Positions 1-32,500 of a DNA stretch of 64,000 nucleotides are shown here, in pieces. The stretch covers positions 6,765,001-6,829,000 of the forward strand of contig JBBMNZ010000028.1 in the NCBI GenBank assembly GCA_037954325.1. The letters run 5' to 3'. The translations under genes and the position numbers were made by a program. The notes beneath the pieces were generated by a model that saw only the letters and a list, made by a program, of their open reading frames with translations, ran no database searches and was not told the DNA's origin. Each line of letters begins with the position of its first letter. Positions within the stretch are counted from its first letter, which is position 1. The stretch is from Fistularia commersonii (lineage: Eukaryota > Chordata > Actinopteri > Syngnathiformes > Fistulariidae).

Positions 1-18227
<18,227 letters not shown>

Positions 18228-21200
18228 TGAAGAGGAGGATGGATGCAAATTAAACCCAATCATCCCGTTGAACATTTAGAGAAACATCTTCATTGTGTAA
18301 AAAAAAAAAAGAAAGAACACTCAGATATTCATTTTTTCATGACTTTTTCCATTTTTTTTTTTTTACATTTAGTCATGGATTCACTTCGATATGGGAAGAA
18401 CCACTACAGTGTAAATGGAGTCACGGTTTTGTCCTTGGACATGTTTCCCAGTCTCATCCCTCTCCATCGGCACATTTTTTCACTCCTAGTCAAACGGCAC
18501 CTTCCATCGCACACCTTTCCACTCAGGAGCTGATGTTGTCGGGATGGATTTGCTGGATGGCTCACATGTAGACCCTCCCTCCGTGCGTCATTCATGAAGA
18601 ACTTCCGCCTAGACCTCGATGTTTGTAGGAAAATAGAGCTGAAATAATCACAGAGTGAGTCCAGTATTTGTGTGTATTTTAGGCTGTCGTTCTCATGTAT
18701 TTTAATCGCCTGGCACAATGTCACTCCACTCGGAAAAAAATATCAAGGTGGTCGTCGTGGTTTCATCTGGAAGGGTGTTATGCGGCTTTCCTTCCATTAC
18801 CTGTTTTACACACTGAACTGGTGCTATATTTTCCCTGTTTGTACACACTGTGTGAAGAGTTTACATGACTGTCCTTCATCCTCATCCATGGAGCTATGAT
18901 TATTCCAACCAAACATTTCACTATCTCACTATATGTATTGATTTTATTTCCTTTAATATTTATATGCATCCCTATGAAAAGAAATCAGTGCATCCAAAAT
19001 GAGAGTTTTATCCATACAAGCACATTATAGTAGGTAGTCTTAAAGCAGCATATCTCTATCTAAGACGGATTTATCTAAACTACAGAAAAATGCACATGAT
19101 GAATTGTATAAACAAGTTGAATTTGTGTATATGTTTATGAAGTATTTAATAATGACAATCAGGATGTTTCCACCGTAGCATCTCACAGGTCGCTCTGACA
19201 TATCGGCGCCTGACATCACACACCATCCCAAAGACTGAAGCACACAGCGATGAGTAACACACACACACATTCTGACACATGCGTTCTTGTAAAGCCACAG
19301 AAGCACAAACTGCAGGCCTCTTTTCATTTGTTTGTTTTCATTTACTTACCCCTGCGTCACGAATTATCCTTGAATTAATCTGTAACAAGGGGGTTTATGG
19401 GAAACGAGAAAAAGTGTTCACTCTTTAACTGACAGTTTAGGAGTTTCTTTTGAACTGCAAAATCAGTCTGCAGGTTATTAAGTTTCACGGTTTGACTGGC
19501 CTTTTTGTAAAACATGTGTGGAAAAAAGAAAAAAAATATATACATATATATATATATTCAATCATGGAATTTGACATTTGATCAAGTTAAGTGTCATAAT
19601 AAATGTTTCAGTTTGTGTCAGTTAGAAAGGAAAAAAATACTCCTAAGCCAAGAGACTTGAAATTAAGCTAGACCATTTTCATTTTCAGGGGTAAATTCTG
19701 ACTAAAAATATGCCATTTATTTCTTTAATTTTATTATCAATCTTATGTCAGACAAGCGCAGTATGGCAATTTATTTTCCTGAGTAATCCTATTTATTAGG
19801 GATACGCCGGTTGTGAAATACTTTAGACTCAAACAACAGTTGGCCACTTAAATCTGATACCTACTTCATTTTGTCTGTTGTGTTCATTCTGTCCAGCCTT
19901 GTTACAATTTAAACAAAGAATTCGTCATTACAAAGCAACAGTGCAAATGTCTTAAAGGCCCTTTTACCTCAGAGCACAATTTGGAACAAAATTATTAAAC
20001 CATTTTTGATATACATTAGTTGGTGTCACATGGCGGTATATGAGACAAAGTTTGCGCATTGCCTATAAAAATGGTGGATCCATCATAAATGCCGGACACA
20101 GAATAAGCATAATACTTTTGCCCTTTTCGGTGTTATTGCCTGAAGTTTAAAAAAAGATATACTTCTGAATGTTGAGTTTTTGGTGTGCCCCAACACCAGC
20201 GCTGGAAGTTATCATTAAATGCGCATCAGAGGTCTATCCTTGAAAACCCCAAATGAAAATCTGCACAAGGAACTCTTAGTCAGGCTCCCCATCATGCGCT
20301 GCTGCATGGACTCTGCAAGGCGGGAACTGACATTCCTCCTTCATGTTTTTTTCTCCTCCTTTTTTTATATCACCAGAATGACTTTTTGAGATGAAAACAT
20401 GTGCAAAAGGCACTTGTGTGAAAGAGAAGGTAGCTTGAAGAGAGAATTAGTTTTGGGGACATGAGACGGCTCCTCCACGACAGCCAGCTTTGATTGCCTG
20501 CTCTCCTTGAAAGTGCTTCTGATATAAAAGACTTTGAGAGAAGGGAAGAGAAGTAGGGTTTGACAGCCGGAGAAGGGCTAAGTGGCTGCGTTTCCCTTTG
20601 TCTTTGGCGCGTCTGTGAATGAAAACCCCCTCAGTCAAGGTTATGCTAGGACAATGTTTGATGGGCCTCTGTCGTGAACAATGTATGCAATGTGCAATTA
20701 GCAGTGTTGCAATTTCACTTTGCCTTTGAGGCACACCTGCCTGTTTGTCTGCAAGGACCTATCACCATGTTTTTTCCCAGTGCCTCTTAAGACTGTTCTT
20801 TCCAGAATCCCGACCCCCCCTCCCCCAAACCTCTCGGTTGATCTACGGTATCAGATCAGCGGCAGTGACAGACTTACAATTTTACCCAAAGAGGAGGCTG
20901 TGAAAATGTGGCCTGTACACATTTTCACAGGGCAAGAAAAGGGAAGATAGCACTTGAAATGCAGAGGGTGTCATGTTGCAGCAGGGGCATTTGACTAAAA
21001 TCTCCCAGAGCTCAAGCAATGTGCAAAAACTGCAAGCTCACAGCACAGCGAGTTAAGCCTCACCCTGGGTGCTCTGTGGCACTGCCAGCCAGGTTCAAAC
21101 CCTTGCTTTCATATTGAGTGAAGTCAAATGAAAGAAATTCACTTACTCATGCTGTTCCACACTCAAATCCATAACTCTCTTGAATTTATTGCATTTGCAA

Positions 21201-23165
21201 CTGGCGAGTGCCGGGGAGGAAATATTCATGCTTGGATGCTTTGCCCCAGGAAAGTCTGAGATGAACCCCCCGCCCCCTCCCCCCACCAGAATTGCGTGAC
21301 GGCGCTCTCAAGAATGATTCTAAGACAAGTGTTAGTGGGCTGTGATTTCAACATGGCTGGAGATCTAGTGGGCATGTCGAGGACACACTCACAGCGGAGG
21401 CCCGTGGCAATCAAAAAACTCATGCAAACTTGAAATAAAATAGAAGAAATATACATATATGAATATATCTAAGTGAGATGTTTGTGTATGATATAATAAT
21501 TGTGAAGAAAAGTGTGATTATATATAGGCCTAGATTAAATTATATACTGTAAAATGTCATCATCTCTTGAGTTTTCTATATTAGTGGCCATTTTGTACAG
21601 ATGTTTCTTTTTTAATTTATTGAGAGAGATATTACATTTCACACTGAGATTATTTATTCATATGCAGAACATTTTTATATTTGTTTAAATATCTGTATAG
21701 ATAACAGTTAGCCTCTGTAATATACACCGAAGTTCTTTTTTCTCGAATTCAAGGATTTTGTTTACGAGCACTGGGTTAGCTCTTTTAGAATTTTCATTTG
21801 ATTGATTTTTTTTTTTTTTAATCGTAATTTTTGGTTAGAAAACACCTGTCCTTAAAAATCTGTGTCCGACTCCTCTACAACTTCACCTCCCCGGGAGGGG
21901 GGTGTCAGAGAGTTACACAGTACCTGTGCTTAGAGGCTTATTTTGCTACGAGTTTTGTTTGTTTGTTGATTTCATTTTTTGGTGGATGCGGGGACGGGTA
22001 AACTCGTTTCCGGTCTGTTTGATTCGCTTATCTCCATACCGCACTTGTGATTCAGCTGGTACTCGTGATGTTAGAGATCAGAACTGCAGACATTGTGGTA
22101 TCTACTGTGAAAGGTCAGTCTATGGGCCCGGAGGGCTCCATACCCAGCCTTGCTGCTTTGAAACAATTAAGTTACACGGCTTTAATATTCCTCTGCGTCA
22201 TGTTTGCGCGTGAGCTGGATGGTAGCGGCGTGGAAATGCTAGAGCATTCTGAGAGAAAGGGTATTTGTCGTCACAACACGTGGAAGCACATTTTTGTTGT
22301 TAATTCTGGCTTTAAGTAGCACAAAAAAACATATTAATGGATCAACTAAAGGAATTAGAGTTGTATGAAACGATTGTTTTATCTTTTCATTTGCCATTAT
22401 CTTTTTTATAATGAACCTAAAATCTATAGTATGTACTGTATATAGTATGTACTGTATATGTACTGTATTTTTACATGAATGTGTGGATGTTCAAAAATCT
22501 TGGCATCAAAAGTAGAAAAACAAAATTGACTTGTAAATAGGCAGAGTCATTAATAGTTGAACAAAATTGTCATGTCCAAAAGGAAAATGTTTTATTAATA
22601 TGATTAACTATGATGATGGGTACAAAGGTATATAGAAAACAATGCATGTATAGTCTCAAGCAATCGCACGGTGCAGTCAAAACAATAAAAAAATGTTGTC
22701 TATATGTTTTCTCCCAAAAAAAGAGAACGAGAACAATGGTTTTATGTTAGAGGTTTACAAACGTGAAGAATGAAACGTCATAATGTGACACAGGCATGTT
22801 AAGTCTTGCTGTAACGTTAATGTGGTGATGATGAAGATGGTGACTGTGGCAGAGTGTTGGAATTCCTGAGGGGCTTTGGGGGGCTTGAACGCACCGCGGC
22901 CAGAGGGGTCACCGCCGTATCAGTGTGCTCTTTCTACAGAGTGATGCTCCCATTTGTAGAGTAGTGTGATATAAGAACTAAAAATATGGAAATAGATCTA
23001 TAATATGATAATTTAAAAGCCTAATGATACTGGAGATGCTAATTCATCAGTGTGGATGCCATGATATTCTGTGAGAAACGTGTGTGTTTTTCCTGTGAGA
23101 AGATAGTGGGCGGGGGAACCCGCCTTCTTTTGTACATAATTTTCTGTGATTGTGTGTCCAATAAA
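18228..23165 (+). promoter_or_regulatory. srcin1: Probable srcin1 3' UTR with terminal poly(A) signal
   Basis: No further open frame of note follows the srcin1 stop, and the sequence becomes AT-rich. The first convincing poly(A) context is AATAAA at 23160-23165, followed by a TGTGATGT/TTTG-rich downstream element. A UTR of about 4.9 kb would be long but normal for a neuronal scaffold gene. Pumilio-type octamers TGTATATA (22437-22444) and TGTACATA (23131-23138) lie in its last kilobase, the first within a short tandem duplication of TATAGTATGTACTG. A (TA)n run lies near 19537-19557. The UTR assignment is inferred from position only. Confidence 0.5.
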
Positions 23166-23303
23166 GTGCAGCTCTCTTGTACAGTTGTGATGTTTCAGTT
23201 TGCTCGATAACTCCTTATTGTGTGTTTCGTCATCCAGGGATGTTTGTACAGCCTTTAGCTTCAGAAATGTTCACAAAAAAAAAAAGTGGTCAGAGACACT
23301 CTT

Positions 23304-23309
23304 TTTAAT
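23304..23309 (-). promoter_or_regulatory. fmnl1: fmnl1 poly(A) signal candidate (ATTAAA)
   Basis: The minus strand reads ATTAAA here, about 240 bp past the fmnl1 stop codon, with an AGTGTCTCT and T-run downstream context. It is the best signal between the stop and the srcin1 3' end. Confidence 0.4.
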
Positions 23310-23546
23310 GTCTTAAAAGGAAACAACTCTACAAATATGAACAATGTAAATCCAGGAGCCACTACAAAAATATAAAGAAAAAAATAACAAACTTAACAGT
23401 CTAAATGTATTGAAAATGTATAATGTAATTCTATTTACAAAGCAAACTGATACTAAAAAAGGAGAAAAATATAGGTTCAATTTTTTAAGACTGTGTGCTT
23501 CAGTGTGGTTCATTCAACACGCAGAAAGTCCAGGAGTGCAAATGGC

Positions 23547-26500
23547 TCAGGATTCCGGGCGATGAGCTGGCCGCCTGAACGGCGTGTTCCTCAAATCTAA
23601 GGTAGATCCAAGCACTCTCAGATTAAGGCGGCATTCCAACAACACAAACACTAAACCTGCAGCACTCAGTCTTTAAACATCCACCCGCACGTCCAATTCA
23701 ACACTTCAGTGTGTCTATTGAAGGCTACATTTACAAGCGTCTCAGCATACGACAACTGTGAATTTCTACTATACCTGTGATAATGTCCTCCAAAGCGCCG
23801 TCTTTTCCTTCGCGAACCTGTGGCTTGACCTGCCTTTTCTTCAACTCTGCTATCAGGTCTAGCTGCGGCATCTTGGGCATCATGAGCCCGGGCTTGTTCG
23901 AATTAGGAGCGGGAGACTGTTTTTCCTGTTTGCTCTCGCTCTCCATTTTCTTTCTTTGCTGAATGTCTTGCTCTGCTTTCTGTGCTCAAGGGAACAAAAT
24001 AAGGTTAACTCTCTAATGCAAAGCATTATAAATGACAAATACTTCAGGCTCAACATGCATCCTCACCTTAAAGGCCTTTATGAAACGTGCAAACATCGGA
24101 AAAAATGCAGAAGGCTGAGTTGTTTTAGGGTTTTCTCCGAAATACTCCACAACGGAACAATAAGCCTCCTGGAGGGAAAATGTCATGAGTGTTTGTGCAA
24201 AAGCCCTCTTTAGGCATTGAATGTTGTATTAGGTGAACAAGTGGGCTGACCTGAGCTTTCTTGCTGTCCTTCATCAGAGACTCTAACTGCTCACTGTTAG
24301 TTTTAATGAATTCCTTCAACACCGGGCTATCATCCTGCACAAGGAACTCTTTTTTCGTCATCTCCATTCCCTTGTCCAGCGAGCGGATATCTTGAAGGAC
24401 GCTATCCAGAGATACTAGTGGGCAAAAGGCAGAGGTGAGTTCAAGGATTTAGAAACGAAAAGCTCCAGAGATGGAGTTGCTGAACGGGAGCGTACCGAGC
24501 GCCGCCTTGTCCACAAAGTGAAGGTCAGAATAAAAGTTGGCCAAGTCGGGGTACTTTTCTTGGACAATGTTGGTGATGAAATCCAGCAGCGTCTGAGAGC
24601 GGTCTGTAGACTTTGTCTCCAACAGCTGAACAATAAAGAATCGGAAAGAGAGTTTCTCTTTGCGCATATCAATAAAATTCACAATTATTTTCATATTCTA
24701 CAATAATCATGCCTAATTTGCCTGTTATTTTCCCCAGTATTCGAATTGGACAATGACCTCAAACATAGCGACATCCATTCAGTCAGTGCAGGATTGATAT
24801 TATTGTTTTATGTTCCGCAAATTTGGCAAAAGAAGTGAAGCCACTCCCTTTTTGTAAATATACTCACAAGGTCAAGACTCTGGAGTCTGAAACCGTAAAC
24901 CACTCCCCTCTTGCTGCTGTTCATGTAATTGCCAAAAGCCAGAACGATCTGAAGAGTAGGGTTGGGAGACGACAGAGATGGGTTCACTTTTGAAAAGCCA
25001 GATATCTGGATGCTCCATCAGTGTGCTGTGCTCTTTCACTCACTTCTAACATCTTTTTCAGCTTGGCAGAAGACTTGATGGACATGGATGCCGTGATGAT
25101 GGAGTTAAGTTGCTGTGGATGAGAAAAACAATAATTTCTCGTAGCCCTTCGATCCCACTCCCTTGCGGTTTGAGTTATGATGAGTTTGAGTAAAAACTGA
25201 CCGGCTGCAGGCGTTTGACGGCATCGGGGAAATTGCCCATGAAGGTGAGAGTGCTAATCCGCTGACTCAGGCGAGGAATTTTACCAAAGCGTAGCATGAA
25301 TTGGTCTTCATTTGTTAGATCGTCAACTGGGCGCCCATCCTTTTCATAGTTAACCAGCAACTTCATCTCAAAGTCCGATGGGATGAAATGCTCCAGCAAC
25401 TCCAGGAAGTCTATAGACAGAGACTCCTGGTTGTACCTGTGGGAAACACAAGATTGTTAGGATGACAATGACAATAAATAAAGGTATAGAGAAGAATATA
25501 TGGTGGGAGGAACTTCAGGCCGGCAGGCTTGTCTGTCTGTGTTTTACGTGCATTTCGATGGCGGTACAGATGTCGGAAGGGCTCATTCCCCCCTTGCGTA
25601 AAGTGATGGCGAGATTCTTGGCCTTATTGGGATCGATTAAGGAAGTCTTATTGGGGGCCTTCTTGGACAGCTTTGTCTTCATTTTGGATAAATCGGCTGA
25701 ATTGCTCTGGGCTTTCGTCTTAAAATGTTCTTCAAACATCTCCATGTTCAGCTCCTGACGAAAACAAAGGGAGAGGCGGAAGAGGTGAGGATTCATAATT
25801 GGCTTTGCATTTCAATGTTACTCATGGGAAGATTATTGCATCTTCTTACCCCCAGAACCTGCTCGTCGTCCAGCTCGTTGAAGACTGTACCCGTCACCTG
25901 GTTTGGTTTTAATGGCTGCCAGTTTAATATGGGCATCCTGAACTTGGTCTGAATGGGCTTCTTGCTCTTAAGTCCTGAGGAATCAAGTTGCGGTGACGTA
26001 AAGATGTCGGTTAATGATCACATTTTTTATTTGAATCACTTGACATGAAAGGTATTGACCCTATTTTTCTTTTCAGGTCAGCTCCTCACCAGAGTCCGGT
26101 CCCTCAGGTGGAGGTCCAAACCCAGGAGGGGGTGGAGGTCCACCACCCAGTGGGGGTGGAGGAGGTGGCTGACCTCCAAATCCACAAGGCAGGGGTGGAG
26201 GTGGAGGGACACCCTCGTTACCACATGGAAGGGGAGGAGGAGGAGGAGGGGGTGGTGGGACACCCATTGTAGTTTGAAGAGGTGGAGGGGGAGGAGGAGG
26301 AGGAGGGGGAGAAGGGGTTGCAGCATGGCAAGGTTGTGGAAGCAGAGGAGGAGGAGGAGGAGGACATATATTCCCAGGACCACTGGGTGGGGGAGGTGGA
26401 GGTGGTGGAACTGAGGGGGAGGAACCAGTCCCAGCGGTGCTGGCCTGGGTAACTGGGGCGGTAGCTGGGACGTACTCGGTCACTGTGACAGGCACAACCT

Positions 26501-29500
26501 GGATGTCTAGACCCCCTGAAGCAGTGCGCCCGAGTCGGATCAGCCCCTTCTCCTGTAACTCCTGGATCTTCTGCTCCATTTCTGAGGGTGACTGGGATGT
26601 GCAGGTGCTGAAACGCTCCCTGTCCTTCTCCCTCTCCCTGTCTAGCTCCCGCTCTCTTTCCCTCTGCTGCAGGGTGCTAACCTGGAAACAGGAGTCTCGC
26701 AGGCTTTCCTGTGAAAAACCAGTGTTGACACACATATGCCAAAAAAGTGCTTTAACATGCAATGATACTTGTAGATGAATTTGATAAGTCATATTAATCT
26801 GAGTCAAAAATGATTTAGTTTAGCGATAATTCTGATGATATTCTAAGTGATCAAGGTGGTGACAATCTGAAACTAGGCTTACCTTCAGAATCTCAGTCTC
26901 CTTGGTGGCCTGCATGAGTTGAGTCTCAAGGTCAGATATTCTTTCCATAGTCTGTCTCTCGATCTCCTCAATTTGGACACTCAACTGAAATGGACAACAT
27001 TGACTTGATACCCCCGCACACATTGCATGAGAACATCACAATGTCCTTTGGTCCATTACAGATGTCTTTGTTTTCTTCATTTCCTGGCTGACCTGTGTGT
27101 TATGGTCTATCTGATCCAACTCCTCCAGCACTGCTCCTCTGCTCTCCACGTCCTCCAGCAAAGCCCCAACGTCCAACACGTTGTCCAGGTAAGCCTGGAT
27201 CTGGACCAGCAGTTTCTCACTCTCTGTCAGTTTCAGGGTCTAACAAGTGAAACAGCGATTGTTAAGATCTCCAGCATGAAGAGTTACTTTTTATAACACA
27301 TAAAATGTTAAATCCGCAGGGAAATTAAATTTAAGATATACATCAGACTGATCGGTATGCTTGATATAACTGTAATGAACTTCCTGTGCATTGCTTGTAC
27401 TTTGTCATGCATTCACCTCCGGTAATAATTCTGGAAAAAACATTGAAATCTGAGCCATAGCTGTTCGCTGTTAGCATAGCATAAGCATGACTTATGTAAC
27501 TCACTTCCAGATACTTGTCTAATCCCAGGTGAGTGAACTCGTACTGTAGATGGACACGGAAATTCATGTTCTCCACTGAATGGACCACGATGTTTATGAA
27601 CTGCATGCAGGCCACCTGGACGAGAACACAGTGACGGTTACACCACCAAACAGTTTTCATGATGCGTTTATTCAAACGGTGGTTAAACATCTGTCCACCC
27701 ACCATAAAGTCAATGTTGCTGTCATCATTGATGAAGTATTCCATTAACTTCTCGAAGCGATACTTTTCTTTGCTCACCTAAGAAGAAGAAAAAAAACAAG
27801 CTTGTGATGCATTTCTAGTTGTTCCCCACATGGGGGACGTGAATGACAAATGTAGGTATTTTTCTTATATTCTATATTGTAGCTGCCTTACTAATTGTAC
27901 AGTATAACTGTTGTAAGTGTGTTCAAATCGAGACAACGATGCGTGTGTCGGGTGGACTGGGTAAGTCACAAGATGACTAGTCACAGAGGGGAAGTCAGGA
28001 ATTGGAAACATGATATGACTGAAAATGTGACAGCCACAGTTACATTAGATCATGGTGAGAAGGCACAAGGAGTGTCAGAAAAAAAACGTTACCTCTTTGA
28101 AGTTGTCAAAAGCAGAAAGAATAATGTCGTGTCCGCCCCGGACCAGACACACAGCGGCCAGCAACTCCAACACAAGAGCTTTGGTTCTGGTGGAGAAGAA
28201 GGGCTGTCAGAGACACGTATACACACACACACACACTCACGTTCATAGATTGCTAATTCATTAATGGTGGGCTATTTTGGGGGGTGGGGATCTAAGTGTA
28301 TGATAATTATTACTACTATATAATTTGATGGCATTTGGCCATGAGCATTCTGAGAAAATATCCCTCTATTTGAATTGTGTTATGAAAAATAGTTAAAACA
28401 TCGATAAATATATATTTTCAAAAGCAACTATGGTTTCCATGGATATATTTTATGCCCAGGGTTTTTTGTTAAAATATGCCTCATGACACAGATAAATCCA
28501 TGTGACTTGAAAAAATACACAATTTTGAAACGGCCTCAATGGAACAGAAAACCTCCCTTGATTCATATATTTAGGAGTGTAATACAAAATGACGAAGGAA
28601 AGCGTTCTTTTTATGAAAAACAAATATTTCACCCAACACGTGATCTATAATCTGTATTTGGAGATGTTAGTAATAGATTTCTAATAACTTCTGACTTAAA
28701 TACAACCAATGCACAATGGGACCATTCATTTATATGGAAATGAGTAATATGAGGATAAACTCATAATCTTATTTTACACTTTTGCCTGAGAATCACCCAC
28801 GGATATACTCACCTTGGGTTCTTGCTGTTAAGGCTGAGGGTGATCTCATTCACACAGCATGGGTGACTCATCACCAGGTTGAACCCAGACTTAGAACACA
28901 AATAAAATGTATAAAGTAATGCTCCAGGAAAACAAAGAGTCAAAAAACAAATTGACTTCCATACACCAGTGTTTGTAATCTGTGAGGAAACTGGTAAAAG
29001 TGTACCTGATAGTTCATGATGGCTCGCAGGCACATGATACACACATGTACGTCATCTCTCTGGTTGGATGAAGGGGACTTTCTGCTTATCTTGTTTCCCA
29101 GAGATGAGCTTATTCTACAAAGGGACAACCACAGTGTGGATGCATGAACACAGAACTTGGCCCTCCTTCTGCCTCATTATATTTATTTAACTAACAATTA
29201 GCACAGGGCATTTATGCTCAAATGTTTTTAGCGTGGTTTCGCAAAATGTGGATTATGGGGACATAAAGGGCACTGTATTCATCTCACATGTAGCATCAGG
29301 TTAAAGAACTTAGAATAATATCAGTAAACAGAAGATAAGACACAGAGGGAAGAAAGTATTGTTAAATTGCTTAAATACTTTAAGAGGAACATTAATAGGA
29401 TTTGCCATAAAATTAGTACAATAAATGAGTTCTAATGTCTCCTAAAATGAAACACACCTATACTGATGAAATACATTTAGCCTGCTATGCATTTATTTCA

Positions 29501-32500
29501 TTGTGATTTTCCGCAGTTGGTTCATCTACGTTTTTAAGAGACAGAAGTGGAGGTGATAAAGTTTACCTGTTGCCTTTTTAGATCCACTATAATTACCTTT
29601 GTTTTTATTCATTACCTATACCTCTTATTCTGTACCAGCCACACTCCTGCAGTCACTAAACAAGAAACGGGTTAAAGCCTAGAACTATCACAGACCCACA
29701 TATAAAGACACATAACCATTAACTTCCTCATTCACACATCCGGTGCGTGTTTTGGACTTTTGGAGGAAACCAAAGAAACCCAGGCAGACATCGGGGAGAA
29801 AATGGAGACTCCAAACAGAAAGGCCCCCTGTTGGATTCAAACCAGGCACCTTCCTACTGTGAGGCAGAAGTGCTCTCCTTTGCACCCTACCCTTATTTCA
29901 TCCATCAAAAATTATCAGCAAAGAAAAACACCTACAATAACAAAGGGGAGGCAACAAACCGCTGATGGTGGCGACAAAAAAGAGGATATAAGTGGACAGA
30001 AATAGAGGATCTCCATTTGGCTTTGGAGAGCTTCTCACCTCACGGTCAGCACTCGGGCAGCTCTGCCCATCCCGTGTGAATGGGAGCTGCCGGAGCTCTT
30101 TGTCAGGTCTTCCATGGACCTCTCGGCTTGCTTTCCTTTCTCTGACAGGGGGCCGCCATTTTCGGCACTATCGTTCTCAAACCTGTGGAAATGAGTGTCA
30201 TAGATTAACGTCTGCAGTGATAAACTCATCGAGTTTTCACAGCCTGTCGGGACTCACGAAGCATCGCTCTGTGCGTGGGACAGGTACTCCACTAACACGT
30301 CCAAACCCTTGTTCTGTTCATTGAGAAACTCTTGAGCCCATCTAGGAAGAGAAAGACAGACTATTTGTTATTATCATGAGCCGTATAAATCCTTTCAACA
30401 ACAAATATTTGGGTGTTTATTAATCTCCCTTTTGAAAATGTCACTTATTCAGATTTTTGCCCAGGGGACGAGGTGTCAAAGATGAAGGGAAATCACATTA
30501 TTCTGGATTAAAGAGTTAAGGAGTGGGTTTTAGTAAGAACCATTTATTTTCTGCTGTTGACCCTCAGGTTTGATGAAAGCAGAGACCCGAATAACAACAT
30601 CCTCATCTCAGTGGGAGTGGATTATATATTTACATACAAGTGAGCGGCAAATTACAAATGTGATTCAGAGGAAGTGATAACAAAAAAATCTTGATTTATT
30701 TGGGGTTTTTTTCATGTTGTCCAACACTTCATCCAGCACAAAGTCATATTTGAAAATGTGCTGAAGAAAAGTTAGGCACCTAACCTGAATAAATCTGGTA
30801 AAATTGTCCAGAACTTCAAATAATGTAACAAAGATCCAGGCGGTGGCCGTGCCCGGCCTAAACGCACTCACCCGATGTGATTCGTGCGAAGCGATATCTC
30901 TAAATCCTTCAGCACTTTGGTGGCATCTTGGATCCGTTTCTTCAGCTGAAGATACAAAAGAAATGAGAATCAGGGACACATTATGCAGGTAACAGCAAAT
31001 GTGTAAAATATAGGAAATAGGAAACCTCACATTGACCCTCAGGGTTAGTGCAACCTGGTCCTGGTAGAAGCTCTTGATTTTGGCCAGGTACGTGGAGGGC
31101 GGGCTCTTTACCTGGAAACGCTCCTGGGAAAGACTAGAATTAGCTTCCAACCATAACTCGATCAGCACGTCTTCAAAAGATGGCTGAGAGCGATCAAAGC
31201 GGCGCTCTGTGTTTATTATTGCTGGTGCTTTAAAAGCTGACACAGGAGCCCTGTTTCTATGCCAACGCCTTTATCAGTAACCACCACAGAGAATGTGCTG
31301 CAAGGCTTTATCCTGCACTCCTCACCACATTTCCTCTACGTGCACCACGTCACCACTGTCCTCGAGAAGACACTCACGTGAATGGTTTGATGGCAGGGTT
31401 TTGTGAAATTGTGATGTTCTTAGTGCCACAGAACAAAATGCTCTTACCTGATCGCAGACCAGTTCCCACTTCTTTTCACTGTCATACTGACTGAGGAGCG
31501 TCAGCTTATCTGGAGGCAGGTTCATGTAGCTCTGGAAGATATCGACATTGGAAATATTTTGTCAGTTGTTCTCTAACTTCTTTTTCCGCAGTGATATTTA
31601 AATGAATGAAAGCAAAAATGACATTAACACAATGAAAAATGACATTAATAAAAAATGAAGGCTATTAAACTGGATCCTGCAAATGGCCCCCACTGCTTGA
31701 TTTTCAGTTTAAATATAAAACACATCCCGGGGAACAATATTAGATTTGAGCTTTTTTTTAATCTTCAAAATAACTTAATATCTATACCAATTAAAAAGAA
31801 AAATGAACTGCGCTGAACTGTGCTGAATTCAAGCTTTTATATTTTGCTCTTGCAATTCTAAAGTAATGACAGCTTGTTCAAAATGCTGCGGGCAGAAAGT
31901 TAAATAAAAGGAAGAGGACAATGACGTTACCGTGCCTCGTAAAACAGAATTGATTTTAAAAATTATTTGGTTTTCCACGAAGCTTCGAGGGGCTTCTGAC
32001 CCGGCAAGATTATTTTTTGGTAATTGTGTTTGAACCACATCACTTCCATAATTGTCTCCAAATTATTTTATATGTGGCCTCATAAATGTATCAATGAGGT
32101 AATGTTGTTCCAATTTTAGAATGAAAAGCCTACTATTTTTTCCTTTCTGGCTTGAACGTTAAAAGGATGACGTTTCATTAATTTTTATGACCATTTATTA
32201 CACCCCTGGGGGCTTACTTGAATTTCATTCATTGATTATTTATACATTTTATCACTATTCTTTGTATTGTTGTCTGTGTCCCTCCCCAGGTTACTTTGAA
32301 ATTGCATGCTTTTATAAGAGGCTGTATAAAAAAAAATAACACAGGTAATTGTATTTTGCTTTTCTTTTCAATTTTACGCTGATCAAAAATCCCACATCTG
32401 AGGAGCAATATGTGAGATGTTTCTTATTTATTTAACCTTTGCCTCTAAGATTTGAAAGAGGCAGCCCTCTCTATCACACCTCGCATTTACTATGTTTCTA

